Source of the DNA: Rubellimicrobium arenae | GTDB lineage: Bacteria > Pseudomonadota > Alphaproteobacteria > Rhodobacterales > Rhodobacteraceae | NCBI RefSeq assembly: GCF_017916275.1 | Contig: NZ_JAFMST010000006.1 | Coordinates: 248,001-312,000, forward strand | Direction of reading: 5' to 3' | Length of the DNA stretch: 64,000 bases | In this document: one piece after another, positions 35,995 through 45,419 of the stretch | Layout of the letters: the number at the start of each line of letters is the position of its first letter | How positions within the stretch are numbered: the stretch's first letter is position 1 | Made by a program: the position numbers and the translations under genes | The notes under the pieces: generated by a model | Seen by the model: the letters and a program-made list of their open reading frames with translations, nothing else | What the model was told of the DNA's origin: nothing | The model's database searches: none

Positions 35995-36798
35995 ATGAAG
36001 CTCTCGGTGACCTTCGAGCGGGGCGAGGAGCCTCATGCCATGCACGAATCCGGGCGCGGCCCGGTGACCGTCGGCTGGTGCCTGACCGAGAAGAAGGGCG
36101 GCATCATCTACGCCCCCCCCGAGCGCGTCCGCAGCGCCGACCTCAACCGCCGCCACGCCAAGAGCGCGTCCCGCTGCCCTGCCGTGATCAACCTGGAATC
36201 GCGGCACTTCCTGATCCGCTGCCCGTTCGACATCCACATCGGCTTCGGCCGCGACGACAAGGGCAAGGGCTTCCTGCGCAACCTCGCGGGCGAGGCCAGC
36301 TCCATCCGCGCCTCCAAGCTCGGCGAGAAGCTCCACCTGACCTCCGAGCCCGAGTGGCGCCATCCGGGCGTCCCCACGATCCAGCTCGCGCTGCCCTACC
36401 TCTTCGTGTCGGACGAACCCGTCTACATGAGCCAGGTCGCCCCCTTCATGCATTACGCGCCGGACCCGCTGCCCGGCACGATCTTCGGGGGCCGCTTCCC
36501 CATCGACGTCTGGCCACGCCCGCTGATGTGGGCCTTCGAATGGCACGAGCCCGAAAAGCCCATCCGCATCCAGCGCGGCGATCCGCTGTTCTACGCCATG
36601 TTCGAGACGACGTCGCCCGACCGCAGCGTGGCCGTGGTCGAGACCGAGATGACCCAGGACCTCGAGGACTACATGGAGCTGATCTCGGGCGCGGTGAACT
36701 ACGTGAGCCAGACCTTCTCGCTCTTCGAGGCCGCCGAGGCGCGCCGGCCCCCGCGGCTGGTGCAGCCCGTCAAGCGTCGGGAAAGGGCGGCCGAGTGA
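35995..36798 (+). CDS. Hypothetical protein of the glycan cluster, 267 aa
   Basis: A soluble protein with conserved-looking blocks: GGIIYAPPERVRSADLNRRH, SRHFLIRCPFDIHIGFGRDD, LALPYLFVSDEPVYMSQVAP, FGGRFPIDVWPRPLMWAFEW and IQRGDPLFYAMFETTSPDRS. No signal peptide or membrane helix. I cannot name the family with confidence; it may be one of the DUF families of Rhodobacterales glycan loci. GAGGAGA precedes the ATG at 35995. It overlaps the TPR gene by one base (TGATG). Confidence 0.75.
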   Translation: MKLSVTFERGEEPHAMHESGRGPVTVGWCLTEKKGGIIYAPPERVRSADLNRRHAKSASRCPAVINLESRHFLIRCPFDIHIGFGRDDKGKGFLRNLAGEASSIRASKLGEKLHLTSEPEWRHPGVPTIQLALPYLFVSDEPVYMSQVAPFMHYAPDPLPGTIFGGRFPIDVWPRPLMWAFEWHEPEKPIRIQRGDPLFYAMFETTSPDRSVAVVETEMTQDLEDYMELISGAVNYVSQTFSLFEAAEARRPPRLVQPVKRRERAAE

Positions 36799-38183
36799 TG
36801 GACGGGCCGATCCTGGCCGAGGGCAGCCTCGCCGCGCTCCGGGACCGGGCCACCGCGGCCCACCAGGCCGGGCGGCTGGCCGAGGCCCAGCCGCTTTATG
36901 CCGCGTTCCTGGCCCGCGAGCCGCGCGCCGCCGGGATCTGGACGAACCTGGGCGCCCTGTTCCGGTCCGAAGGGCGTCACGACCAGGCGCTGCGCGCGCA
37001 GGAGCGGGCCCATGCCCTCGATCCGGCGAATTCCGGCATCCGGAACAATCTGGCCAACATCCTCAACGACGTCGGAGAGCACGAGCGCAGCCTCGTCCTC
37101 CGGCGCGAGCTGATGCGCGACGCGCCCCAGGACCCCAACCAGGTCGCCATGGCGGGCAAGGCGCTCCGGTCGCTGGGCCGCCACGAGGAGGGGATCGCGC
37201 TCCTCGAGGACGGCCTGCGCCGCTTTCCTCGGGACGCCGAGATGCAGATCCAGCTCGCGCTCACCGAGCTGGCGGCGGGGCGCTATGCGCAGGGCTTCCG
37301 GCACTACGCCGCCCGCTGGCTCACGGGGGAGCTGAGCCCCCGCAAGGTGAGCGCGCCGAAATGGGACGGCGGTCCGCTGGACGGCAAGACGATCGTCGTC
37401 CTGCCCGAGCAGGGCTTCGGGGACACCCTCTGCTTCGCCCGGTTCCTGCCCGTGCTGCGCCGCTTCAACCCCGCCCGCGTGGCGCTCCTGGCCGAACGGC
37501 CCCTCCTGCGCCTCATGGCCGGGACGGATGGCGCCGACTGGATCGGGCCCGGAGCCCCGCCCGGCGGCTTCGACCTGTGGGTGGACATGATGGACCTGCC
37601 GACGCTGCACTTCGGGGCCGGGGACGGCATTCCCGCCCCGGCCTCCCTCGCCATCCCCGACGACGCCCGCGCCCGCGCGCGTGCGATCACCGCGCCGTTC
37701 CGCGACCGCTTCAAGGTCGGCGTGGTCTGGTGCGGCTCCGTCACCTACCGCGCCAATGCCTTCCGCAGCTTCCCCCACGAGCGGCTGCACGCGCTGCTCG
37801 ACATCCCGGGCGTCCAGATGTTCTCGCTCTACAAGGGGCCCGAGCTGGCCGCCTTCCAGGCCGACGGCACCAGCGCCTTCATCGTGGACGCGGGCGGCTC
37901 GGACCGCGACTTCGCCGACTGCGCCGCGATGATGGAGGAAATGGACCTGATCGTCACCTCGGACACCGTGACTGCCCACCTCGCGGGAAGCCTGGGCCGT
38001 CCTGTCTGGACGCTCCTGCACTGGGACGCGTTCTGGCTCTGGGGCCACGGGCGGGACACGACGCCCTGGTATCCCTCGATGCGGCTGATCCGCCAGACCT
38101 CGCCGCGCGACTGGTCCGGCGTCTTCGCCCGGGTGCGGTCGGATCTGGCGGCGCTGGCCGCCCGGCGCGGGGCCGCGGCATGA
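36798..38183 (+). CDS. TPR protein with C-terminal glycosyltransferase-like domain
   Basis: A 461-residue protein. Residues about 10-170 are TPR repeats (AGIWTNLGALFRSEGRHDQA, NSGIRNNLANILNDVGEHER). The rest is GT9/GT41-like: VVLPEQGFGDTLCFARFLPV and DLIVTSDTVTAHLAGSLGRP are the glycine-rich and donor-side loops. Such fusions occur in flagellar and surface glycosylation loci. It overlaps its two neighbours (TGATG and ATGA). Confidence 0.82.
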   Translation: MDGPILAEGSLAALRDRATAAHQAGRLAEAQPLYAAFLAREPRAAGIWTNLGALFRSEGRHDQALRAQERAHALDPANSGIRNNLANILNDVGEHERSLVLRRELMRDAPQDPNQVAMAGKALRSLGRHEEGIALLEDGLRRFPRDAEMQIQLALTELAAGRYAQGFRHYAARWLTGELSPRKVSAPKWDGGPLDGKTIVVLPEQGFGDTLCFARFLPVLRRFNPARVALLAERPLLRLMAGTDGADWIGPGAPPGGFDLWVDMMDLPTLHFGAGDGIPAPASLAIPDDARARARAITAPFRDRFKVGVVWCGSVTYRANAFRSFPHERLHALLDIPGVQMFSLYKGPELAAFQADGTSAFIVDAGGSDRDFADCAAMMEEMDLIVTSDTVTAHLAGSLGRPVWTLLHWDAFWLWGHGRDTTPWYPSMRLIRQTSPRDWSGVFARVRSDLAALAARRGAAA

Positions 38184-38593
38184 CCGATCTCCTCGTCCCC
38201 GTCTCGGCCGGTGAGCTGCTCGACAAGATCGCGATCCTCCGCATCAAGGCCGAACGCATCGCCGCCCCGGACAAGGTCGCGAACGTCCGGGCAGAGCTCG
38301 CCGCGCTCGAGGAGGTCGCCGCCCGGTCCCTCCTGGCCGGCACCGCCCTCGCGCATCTGGAGGCGGAGCTGCGCGCCGTCAACGAGGCGCTCTGGGACAT
38401 CGAGGACGCCATCCGCGCCCGCGATGCGGCGGGCGACTTCGGGCCCGAGTTCGTCCGCCTCGCGCAGGCCGTCTACCGGACCAACGACCGGCGCGCCGCC
38501 CTCAAGCGGGAGATCAACCGGGTGACAGGCTCGACCCTCGTGGAGGAGAAGTCCTACCACGATCATTCCGGCGCCCTGGGCGATGACCACTGA
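38180..38593 (+). CDS. DUF6165 family protein
   Basis: A 137-residue helical protein starting MTDLLVPVSAGELLDKIAIL, with VYRTNDRRAALKREINRVTG and a KSYHDH end. These are typical of DUF6165, proteins of unknown role found beside TPR-glycosyltransferase genes. Both ends overlap the neighbours (4 bases upstream, 11 downstream). Confidence 0.85.
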   Translation: MTDLLVPVSAGELLDKIAILRIKAERIAAPDKVANVRAELAALEEVAARSLLAGTALAHLEAELRAVNEALWDIEDAIRARDAAGDFGPEFVRLAQAVYRTNDRRAALKREINRVTGSTLVEEKSYHDHSGALGDDH

Positions 38594-39356
38594 CGAGCGG
38601 GTCGCCCGGGCCCTGGACGATCTCCGCGCGGCGCAGGCCGAGGTGACCGCGGCCCTGTCCGGCGAAAGGTCCCGCCGGCGCGGCGGCCTCAACCGCCGCC
38701 TGCACGAGCTTCGGCGGATGCTGGACCCGGGCTACGCCTACACGTCGCAGGCGGGGCAGGACGCGGTGGTGGACCGGATCTTCGGCGGCCGCCGGGGGCT
38801 CGGCTTCGCCGATGTCGGCGGCTACGACGGCGTCACCGGCTCCAACACCCTCTTCCTCGAACAGCGCCGGGGCTGGCACGGGATCCTGGCGGAGCCCGTC
38901 CCGGCCCAGCTCGCCCGCGCCCGCGAGGTGCGCCGCTGCCCCTGCCTGCCCTATGCGGTCGCCGCCCGGAACGGCGAGGCCGAGTTCCTCGAGGTGGCCC
39001 GGGGCTTCACGCAGATGAGCGGCCTGGCCGAAAGCTACGATCCGGCCATCCTGGCCCAGGTCCGGGCCGATCCGCGCCACCAGGAACGCAGCCTCCGCGT
39101 GGAGACCCGCACCCTGTCGCGGCTCCTGGAGGAGGCCGGGCTCCCTCATCCCGACTTCGTCTCCCTCGACATCGAGGGCGGCGAGGAGGCCGCCCTGGCG
39201 GCCTTCCCCTTCGACCGGCATCGCGTCGCCGTCTGGGCCATCGAGAACAACACGGGCGCCCCGGGGGTCGGGGCCATCATGCGGGCGGCCGGCTACGATC
39301 TCGTCGAGTTCTGCGGCCCGGACGAAATATGGCGTCACCGCGACCTTTCGACGTGA
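38583..39356 (+). CDS. FkbM-family methyltransferase
   Basis: A 257-residue SAM-dependent methyltransferase. A charged N-terminal helix precedes the core GLGFADVGGYDGVTGSNTLF, then WHGILAEPVPAQ, PDFVSLDIEGGEEAALAAFP and WAIENN. FkbM enzymes O-methylate sugars and other small groups. Its start overlaps DUF6165 by 11 bases. It closes the glycan-type cluster just before the flagellar genes. Confidence 0.88.
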   Translation: MTTDERVARALDDLRAAQAEVTAALSGERSRRRGGLNRRLHELRRMLDPGYAYTSQAGQDAVVDRIFGGRRGLGFADVGGYDGVTGSNTLFLEQRRGWHGILAEPVPAQLARAREVRRCPCLPYAVAARNGEAEFLEVARGFTQMSGLAESYDPAILAQVRADPRHQERSLRVETRTLSRLLEEAGLPHPDFVSLDIEGGEEAALAAFPFDRHRVAVWAIENNTGAPGVGAIMRAAGYDLVEFCGPDEIWRHRDLST

Positions 39357-39427
39357 TTTGACCCGTTAAGGGTCCGTTTCCGCCTGCCTCTTATTCCTGG
39401 TCGCGGGTGAGAAGGGGGAAGGCGGTC

Positions 39428-39535
39428 ATGGCCAAGGGATCGGACGCACCGATCATTCTGAAGCGCAAGAAGGTGTCGGGCGGCGACGGCCATCACGGCG
39501 GCGCCTGGAAGGTCGCGATAGGTCTGGTCCTGTAG
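39428..39535 (+). pseudogene. motB: motB stub (first 30 codons of a flagellar stator gene)
   Basis: The frame reads MAKGSDAPIILKRKKVSGGD and GHHGGAWKVA, the conserved N-terminus of alphaproteobacterial MotB, which normally goes on with YADFVTAMMAFF. Here it breaks right after KVA, gives five unrelated residues and stops. The membrane helix and the peptidoglycan-binding domain are gone. A good ribosome site (GGGGGAAGG) is still there. It looks like the edge of a deletion or rearrangement. Confidence 0.75.
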
Positions 39536-39760
39536 AAAAGGCGCGTTTTGCGCCAGCGTTTCGGGACGCCGCGCCCCAAGCGTCGCCGGGCCGGCATGGA
39601 CAGGTCATTCTGACGGGTGCTGGTGAAACTTCGTTCCGCCTGCGCCATCCCTTGGGATGCATGGGAACGATGCAGGATCGGGGGTGAAAGAGGACTTAAC
39701 GCGGCCGAGCAAATACGAGCAGTTTTAATCGATGTTTCGGGCTTGGCGGGTCGAGAATGC
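39536..39760. other. Scar sequence after the motB stub
   Basis: No gene is visible. It begins with a small inverted repeat (GGCGC / GCGCC around 39541) and contains an AT-rich patch near 39700-39735. It may be what an inserted or deleted element left; no transposase remains. Confidence 0.35.
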
Positions 39761-40150
39761 AAAAGCCCGGCAGCGGGCCGGGCTGCCGGGCCATGACGCG
39801 TTCGCGAAGGGATCAGGCCTTGCGCTCGACCCTGGGGGGGCGACGGGCAGCTCGGCCCGTGCGCCCGTGGCGCTGTAGGTCACGAGGCCCTTGCGCGATG
39901 CCGCCATCGCCTGCCGACGTCGCAGCGCTTCGCGGACGCCATCGAGGGCGGCGGCCAGAAGCGCCTGATTCCGGGACAGCCCCCCCGCGAGGGCGGCCAG
40001 CGCCGTCCGATCCTCCGGGTCGAGGGCGGCGAGGTACGTGGCCTTTCGCGGCGCGAGCACCTGCAGCCCTGACCAGGCACCGGTCAGGATCATCCGGCGC
40101 TCCTCCTCCAGGAGGGTGGCGAGGCTGGATGCGGGGTCAGCCGGCATCAT
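39725..40150 (-). CDS. FlgN-like flagellar chaperone, probable 3' frameshift
   Basis: The first 110 residues are helical with a FlgN-like pattern: LATLLEEERRMILTGAWSGL and DGVREALRRRQAMAASRKGL. In the sequence as given the frame then runs through a terminator to 39725. Adding one base at the run of seven G (39834-39840) would give PRVERKA and a stop at 39813, ending just before the terminator at 39761-39791. So there is either a real one-base deletion or a sequencing slip. FlgN carries the hook-associated proteins FlgK and FlgL. The start overlaps the rod-binding gene. Confidence 0.65.
   Translation of the reverse strand: MMPADPASSLATLLEEERRMILTGAWSGLQVLAPRKATYLAALDPEDRTALAALAGGLSRNQALLAAALDGVREALRRRQAMAASRKGLVTYSATGARAELPVAPPGSSARPDPFANASWPGSPARCRAFAFSTRQARNID
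39761..39791 (-). terminator. Intrinsic terminator of the FlgN-like unit
   Basis: Perfect 10-base arms GCCCGGCAGC / GCTGCCGGGC, 7-base loop, followed on the minus strand by TTTT. It lies 22 bases after the stop that the corrected FlgN-like frame would use. Confidence 0.85.
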
Positions 40151-40415
40151 GGGACTTCAGGGCCTGGAACAGCGATTCGGCAAGGCCGATCCCGCCCGCC
40201 TTGGCCATCTGGAGGGCCTCGCCTTCGAGCAGGAAGGAGGAGAACTGATCCTCGCCCGAGCCGCCGCCGAAGCCGGTGGGCGCGCGGCCCAGCCCGGCCG
40301 CGGACAGCATCTCCTTGAGGAAGCCAGCCTCGAGGCGGATGGCGGCGTCCCGCAGGCGGGCATCCCGATCCGGAAGGGGGGGCCTTGGGCCGACAGGAAC
40401 TGGGGCGGTGGTCAT
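40137..40415 (-). CDS. Rod-binding (FlgJ N-domain-like) flagellar protein
   Basis: A 92-residue protein with the Rod-binding domain pattern: IRLEAGFLKEMLSAAGLG, GEDQFSSFLLEGEALQMAKA, GGIGLAESLFQAL. It corresponds to the N-terminal cap part of FlgJ without the muramidase domain, as is usual in alphaproteobacteria. It helps rod assembly in the periplasm. GGGAG lies 6 bases before the ATG at 40415. Followed by the FlgN-like gene with an overlap. Confidence 0.82.
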   Translation of the reverse strand: MTTAPVPVGPRPPLPDRDARLRDAAIRLEAGFLKEMLSAAGLGRAPTGFGGGSGEDQFSSFLLEGEALQMAKAGGIGLAESLFQALKSHDAG

Positions 40416-40517
40416 GCACACTCCCGAAGCTGGAACGCCGCCATCATCGGCGAGGAGCGTAAATGATTCGTAAGCTTCCTCTGGGAAACTGTGCGGAAGC
40501 GGCAGGAGACGATTCGC

Positions 40518-42368
40518 ATGATGGACGCGGCGGTTTCGGGCAGGGTCTCCTGGGGGCTCGTGGCGGTCGCAGGCCCCGCGCAGGCGAACGCCGACGCCCC
40601 CGATGCGGCGCTCGGGACCTCCTTCGCGGCCCTCCTGGAGGAGCGGACCAGCCCGGCCTCCACCATTGCGCCGCCCTCGGCAGAAGATCCCGAAGGGGCC
40701 TCGAAGGCTGAGGAGGGGCAGGGCGAGCCAACGGACGGCGTGGACCTGCCTCCTGAGCCTGCGACCGTGGCCCTCCCTGGTCCAGCCGTGGCCGTGCCCG
40801 CCCGCGCGTGGAGGGTCAGCGACGTCCATGACGAACGCGACCTTGAATCCCTGGCGAGTGCCGTTCCGCAGCGCTGTGAAGCGCCCAGCCCGCTTGCTGG
40901 GCGCCCGACCGGACCGGAGCGGGAGAAAGCGGACGATGTCGGGTCCGGCCTGCCGCCGCCGACCGCTGACGACGAGTTCGAGGATGACGGCTGGCCCCAG
41001 GTGACCGGTGCCGAGATGGCATTTCCGTGCGATCCGGGGGCGATCCGTTCCCTGACGGGATCCGACCGGGGCGGTTCGCAGGCGGCAGCCTCGGACCCCG
41101 CATCGGATGGGCTTCAAGCCCGGGGTGATCCATCGCAGCCGCATTCGGCCTTGGGGCGGAATGCGGGACCTGCCTCCGCCATGCTGCCGACGCTGCCGCG
41201 GGAGACCTCTGGCGAACCAGAGCCGCATGGGGAACGGCAGCTTCCCGGGGCGCTCTCGACGACATCACTCAATGAGATCCCGTGGGGGCCAACGGATCGG
41301 ATGGGTGCGCCAAGGAAGCGCGATGGGGGTCCGGCGGGCCAAGGGCTCTCGCCTGTCGCCATGGAGGCGGAGCAGGGGCGGATAGATCAGGTCGCTTGGC
41401 CCACCGGGCGAAGTCCGCAATCCCAATCCACCCGGCCCGCCGCCGATCCGGCATCGACCTCTGCATCCGCGCGGACGGGTCATCCGGAAGCAGCGAGGTC
41501 GACCGCCGACCCCCTCGAGAAGGTCAATCAGGCGCAGGCCCCGGCCTGGGTGCAGGGCCCCTCAGCGCAGGCCGCTAGGCCGACTCCGCCTGTGGTCGCC
41601 ACGGCTGCTGCTGCAGGACGCCCGGAGGGTGCTTCTCCCGTGCCCCGGGGCGCATCGACGGCCACGCAGCCGGTGGCATCGGGGGCGACGGGATATGCGG
41701 GCGCTGCGGCTAGTCGGGCCGGGGTCGTTGCTGCCCCCGTGCGGGCCGGAGCGGCGCCCGACGCCGGGACGTCACGTTCAGGCCTGCGGCCCGGCAGAGA
41801 AGAGGCCATCGCCCCTCGGGGAGTGGAGCTGAAGGGCCGGAAGCTTTCCGCGATCGAGGGGGGTGACGGCGGATCCCTGGCGACCCAGGCGCCTTCCGCT
41901 CCGCTGGCCAGTCATCCCTTGAACTCGTCAGGGCCGTCAGGTGGGCCGGCGGTGGCGCGCCACATCGCCAGGCAGGTTGCAGAGCACCCCGCCATGCAGG
42001 CGGGCGGAACGGCGGAGATGACCCTGGCTCCCAAGGAGCTTGGCCACCTGCGGCTGAGCGTGGAGGTGACGGAGGCCGGCTTGCGCGTGGTGATCGAGGC
42101 GGCCCGGCCGGACACCGCCGACCTGATGCGCCGTCATGTGGAGACCCTTCGCCAGGAACTTCAGCAGGAGGGACTCGGCTCGGTCAGCGTTTCCATCGGT
42201 GGAGGTGGCGAGCGGAACGAGGGGACCCCGTCCGGACAGGGCCGAGGCGCGGAGCAGGGGTCCTATTCCGCCCTGCCGTCCACGCCGGGCGCCGGGCCCG
42301 CCAGTTCTGCCGCGGCCACGACCTCGCGATCACGTCCCTCCGCGGGTCATCTCGACCTGCGTTTCTAG
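40518..42368 (+). CDS. fliK: Flagellar hook-length control protein FliK
   Basis: A 616-residue protein. The long N-terminal part (to about residue 480) is low-complexity, rich in Ala, Pro, Gly and Ser. The C-terminal Flg_hook domain follows: TLAPKELGHLRLSVEVTEAG, LRVVIEAARPDTADLMRRHV and ETLRQELQQEGLGSVSVSIG. FliK measures the hook and switches export from hook to filament. AGGAG lies about 9 bases before the ATG at 40518. Divergent from the rod-binding gene; followed 9 bases later by flgD. Confidence 0.85.
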   Translation: MMDAAVSGRVSWGLVAVAGPAQANADAPDAALGTSFAALLEERTSPASTIAPPSAEDPEGASKAEEGQGEPTDGVDLPPEPATVALPGPAVAVPARAWRVSDVHDERDLESLASAVPQRCEAPSPLAGRPTGPEREKADDVGSGLPPPTADDEFEDDGWPQVTGAEMAFPCDPGAIRSLTGSDRGGSQAAASDPASDGLQARGDPSQPHSALGRNAGPASAMLPTLPRETSGEPEPHGERQLPGALSTTSLNEIPWGPTDRMGAPRKRDGGPAGQGLSPVAMEAEQGRIDQVAWPTGRSPQSQSTRPAADPASTSASARTGHPEAARSTADPLEKVNQAQAPAWVQGPSAQAARPTPPVVATAAAAGRPEGASPVPRGASTATQPVASGATGYAGAAASRAGVVAAPVRAGAAPDAGTSRSGLRPGREEAIAPRGVELKGRKLSAIEGGDGGSLATQAPSAPLASHPLNSSGPSGGPAVARHIARQVAEHPAMQAGGTAEMTLAPKELGHLRLSVEVTEAGLRVVIEAARPDTADLMRRHVETLRQELQQEGLGSVSVSIGGGGERNEGTPSGQGRGAEQGSYSALPSTPGAGPASSAAATTSRSRPSAGHLDLRF

Positions 42369-42377
42369 GAGAGAATC

Positions 42378-43061
42378 TTGGATTCCACCGCCATCACCTC
42401 GGCCCTCACCACCTCTGCGACGGGCGCCGCAACCACGGCCTCCACCACCAGTTCGACATCCGGCAAAGCGGCGCCGGGCGACTTCAACACGTTCCTGCGG
42501 ATGTTGACGGTGCAGATGCAGAACCAGGATCCGCTCGACCCGATCGACTCCGCCGACTACGCGGTTCAGCTTGCCACCTTCTCGGGCGTGGAGCAGCAGG
42601 TGAAGACCAACGAGATCCTGAACTCCCTGTCGGGGCAGCTCACGATGTCGGGCATGGCGCAGCTGGCCGGATGGGTGGGGCAGGAGGCGCGGGCGGCCAT
42701 GCCGGCCTGGTTCGACGGTGCGCCCATCACCATCTCGCCCCATCCTCTGGCAGATGCGGACGAGGTGAAGCTCGTGGTGAAGGACGCGGACGGGAAGGAG
42801 GTTTCGACGACCAAGATCCCGGCCTCCTCGGAGCCGATCGAATGGGCGGGCGTAACCGCCGACGGATCGCCGGTGCCCCAAGGCTTCTACAGCTTCGACG
42901 TGGTCAGCCTCAAGGATGGCAAGCCTGTCCAGACCGACCAGGCCGAACTTTATGCGGCGGTCACCGAAGTCCGGTCCGAAGGTGGAAAGACGATCCTCGT
43001 GCTCGATGGCGGGGCGACCGTCGAGACGGACAAGGTCACGGCCCTCCGCGCGGCAAGCTGA
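42378..43061 (+). CDS. flgD: Flagellar hook capping protein FlgD
   Basis: A 227-residue protein. The N-terminal Thr/Ser/Ala-rich part leads to the FlgD signature FLRMLTVQMQNQDPLDPIDS with ATFSGVEQQ (about residues 38-78), then a beta domain (about 110-200) with YSFDVVSLKDG. It caps the growing hook so that FlgE can assemble. GGAGAGAA precedes the ATG. Confidence 0.93.
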   Translation: MDSTAITSALTTSATGAATTASTTSSTSGKAAPGDFNTFLRMLTVQMQNQDPLDPIDSADYAVQLATFSGVEQQVKTNEILNSLSGQLTMSGMAQLAGWVGQEARAAMPAWFDGAPITISPHPLADADEVKLVVKDADGKEVSTTKIPASSEPIEWAGVTADGSPVPQGFYSFDVVSLKDGKPVQTDQAELYAAVTEVRSEGGKTILVLDGGATVETDKVTALRAAS

Positions 43062-43137
43062 GCCGAGGTTCGGCCCGCCGCAGCGCAGGCGCCTCCGGTG
43101 CTGGCGGTCGAACGCCCATGCGGGGTCTTGGGCCGCT

Positions 43138-44661
43138 CTAGAAGGACCCCAGCATCCCGCCCAGGACCACGAGCGCCGCGCCCGCAGCCATGTAGAGCAG
43201 GGCCAGCAGCGGGCCGATGCGCCAGGGCGTGGGGGGCGTGGCCGTTCGGATCAGGCTCGCGCGCGCCAGTTCGGGCAAACGGGGCGAGAAACGCGCCAGG
43301 ATCCACGCCGTCCTGGCGAGGTCGCGGCCAAAGGCCACGGGACCCAGCGAGTCGCGGATGTACCCCTCGACCACCGGGCGGGCGCCGTCCCAGATGTTCA
43401 TGCGCGGATCCAGGGTCCGTGCCACGCCCTCGACGACCACCATCGTCCGCTGGAGCAGGATGAGCTCGGTGCGCGTCTGCATCCCGAACCGCTCGGTGAC
43501 TTCGAACAGATAGGCCAGGAGGCGTCCCATCGAGATGTGGGACGCATCCATGCCGAAGATGGGTTCCCCCACGGCGCGAAGGGCTTGGGCGAACTGGTCG
43601 ATGTCACGGTCCGCCGGCACGTAGCCCGCCTCGAAATGCACCTCGGCCACGCGGCGGTAGTCGCGGCGGATGAAGCCGATCAGGATCTCGGCGTAGACCC
43701 GGCGGGTGTACTCGTCGATCCGCCCCATGATGCCGAAATCATAGGCCACCAGGTTGCCGTCGATGTCGACCTTGAGGTTCCCCTGGTGCATGTCGCCATG
43801 AAAGTACCCGTCGCGCAGCGCATGACGCAGAAAGAGCTGGAGCACGCGCCGGGCCAGGGCGGCCGTGTCGTGCCCCTGGGCCCGGATGGCGTCCACGTCC
43901 GCGGCGCCGATCCCCTCAACCCAGTCGAGCGTCATGACCCGCCGGCCCGAATAGGCCCAGCGGATGGCGGGCACCCGGAAGCCTTCGTCATGGGCCGTGT
44001 TGTCCGCGAACTCCGAGGCGGCGGAGCTTTCGAGCCGGAGGTCGAGCTCGCCCCGCACCACGCCTTCGAAATGCGCGATCACGTCCCGCGGGCGGAGGCG
44101 GCGGGCGGCGGGCACGAGCAGGTCCAGCGTCCGGGCCGCGAAGCGGAAGGCGTCGATGTCGCGACGGAAGGCCCGCTCGATGCCGGGGCGGAGAACCTTG
44201 ACAGCGACCTCCTCGCCGGTGGTGCGCAGGCGCGCGCGGTGGACCTGGGCGATCGAGGCGGCGGCCACGGGGTCCGAGAACTCGGAGAAGATGGCCTCCA
44301 CCGGGCGTTCGAGCTCGGTGGCGATGGCGGCCTTGGCGGCGGCGGTCGGGAAGGGGGGCAGGCGATCCTGTAGCACCCGGAGCTGGCGGGCCAGTTCCTC
44401 TCCCACCACGTCGGGGCGGGTGGACAGGACCTGGCCGAACTTGATGTAGGCCGGGCCAAGCGCGGTCAGCGCCCGGGTGGCGGGCGGCATGGTGGGGTCG
44501 CCCGGGTAGCCCATCCAGCGGAAGGGCAGGACCAGCCCCCGCACCACGGACCGCAGCAGGGGGGGCGCGTGGAACGCGTCCAGGATCAGGGTCATGGCCC
44601 CGGTCCGCTCGAAGGTGGCCCCCGTGCGAAGGAGGCGAACGATGTTGATGGGCCCGCGCAT
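43138..44661 (-). CDS. ubiB: UbiB, ABC1-type atypical kinase for ubiquinone synthesis
   Basis: A 507-residue protein. The KxGQ motif is in [20 protein letters not shown], the Ala-rich nucleotide loop in [14 protein letters not shown], and the catalytic-loop equivalent in [20 protein letters not shown] with DFG in VAYDFGIMG. Two C-terminal helices anchor it to the membrane. It supports ubiquinone synthesis. The start overlaps the ubiE stop by one base. Confidence 0.94.
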   Translation of the reverse strand: MRGPINIVRLLRTGATFERTGAMTLILDAFHAPPLLRSVVRGLVLPFRWMGYPGDPTMPPATRALTALGPAYIKFGQVLSTRPDVVGEELARQLRVLQDRLPPFPTAAAKAAIATELERPVEAIFSEFSDPVAAASIAQVHRARLRTTGEEVAVKVLRPGIERAFRRDIDAFRFAARTLDLLVPAARRLRPRDVIAHFEGVVRGELDLRLESSAASEFADNTAHDEGFRVPAIRWAYSGRRVMTLDWVEGIGAADVDAIRAQGHDTAALARRVLQLFLRHALRDGYFHGDMHQGNLKVDIDGNLVAYDFGIMGRIDEYTRRVYAEILIGFIRRDYRRVAEVHFEAGYVPADRDIDQFAQALRAVGEPIFGMDASHISMGRLLAYLFEVTERFGMQTRTELILLQRTMVVVEGVARTLDPRMNIWDGARPVVEGYIRDSLGPVAFGRDLARTAWILARFSPRLPELARASLIRTATPPTPWRIGPLLALLYMAAGAALVVLGGMLGSF

Positions 44662-45419
44662 CAGACCTTCCAGGCGGAATGGAGGCAGGCCACGCCCATC
44701 GTCAGGTTGCGATAGCCCGCGTTCGCGAAGCCCGCCTGCCGGATCATGCCCAGGAAGCTGTCCTGGTCCGGGAAGCGGCGGATCGATTCGACGAGGTACT
44801 GGTAGCTCGCCCGGTCGCCGGTGACCGCCTGCCCCATGCGCGGGATCACGTTGAAGGAGTAAAGGTCGTAGGCCTTTTCCAGGAGGGGCACCGGCACGCG
44901 CGAGAACTCCAGCACCAGGAGCCGGCCCCCGCGCCGCAGGACCCGGAAGGCCTCGGACAGGGCCACCTCGGGCCGGGTCACGTTCCGGATGCCGAAGGAG
45001 ATCGTGTAGGTGTCGAAGGTCCCGTCGGGAAACGGCAGCCGCATGGCATCCCCGGCCACCCAGGACAGCCGGTCCCCCAGGGCCTGCGCCTCGGCCCGGC
45101 GGCGCCCTTCCACCAGCATCGACTCGGTCAGGTCGAGCACGGTGACCCGGCTGCGCGGCGCGCGGCGCAGGATGCGGAAGGCGATGTCGCCGGTCCCGCC
45201 CGCGACGTCGAGCCCCGTCATCCCGGGGCGCGGCGCGAGCCAGTCGATCATCGCGTCCTTCCAGAGCCGGTGGAGGCCGCCGCTCATGAGGTCGTTCATG
45301 AGATCGTAGCGCGCGGCCACCGAGGTGAAGACGCCCTGCACGCGCCCCGCCTTCTCAGCCTCGGGGATGGTCTCGAATCCGAAATGGGTGTTGGGGTCGG
45401 GTCGGGTCTCGTCCGGCAT
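44661..45419 (-). CDS. ubiE: UbiE, C-methyltransferase for ubiquinone/menaquinone
   Basis: A 252-residue SAM methyltransferase. Visible are [20 protein letters not shown], the SAM motif [13 protein letters not shown] and the family block [20 protein letters not shown], with [20 protein letters not shown] near the end. It methylates the benzoquinol ring. The ATG at 45419 begins the family N-terminus. It is the first gene of the ubiE-ubiB unit, divergent from mutM. Confidence 0.95.
   Translation of the reverse strand: MPDETRPDPNTHFGFETIPEAEKAGRVQGVFTSVAARYDLMNDLMSGGLHRLWKDAMIDWLAPRPGMTGLDVAGGTGDIAFRILRRAPRSRVTVLDLTESMLVEGRRRAEAQALGDRLSWVAGDAMRLPFPDGTFDTYTISFGIRNVTRPEVALSEAFRVLRRGGRLLVLEFSRVPVPLLEKAYDLYSFNVIPRMGQAVTGDRASYQYLVESIRRFPDQDSFLGMIRQAGFANAGYRNLTMGVACLHSAWKV

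Noticed and set aside
39536-39760. Insertion-sequence end after the motB stub
   Set aside because: No transposase, no paired terminal repeat and no target duplication could be found, so only a scar is claimed.
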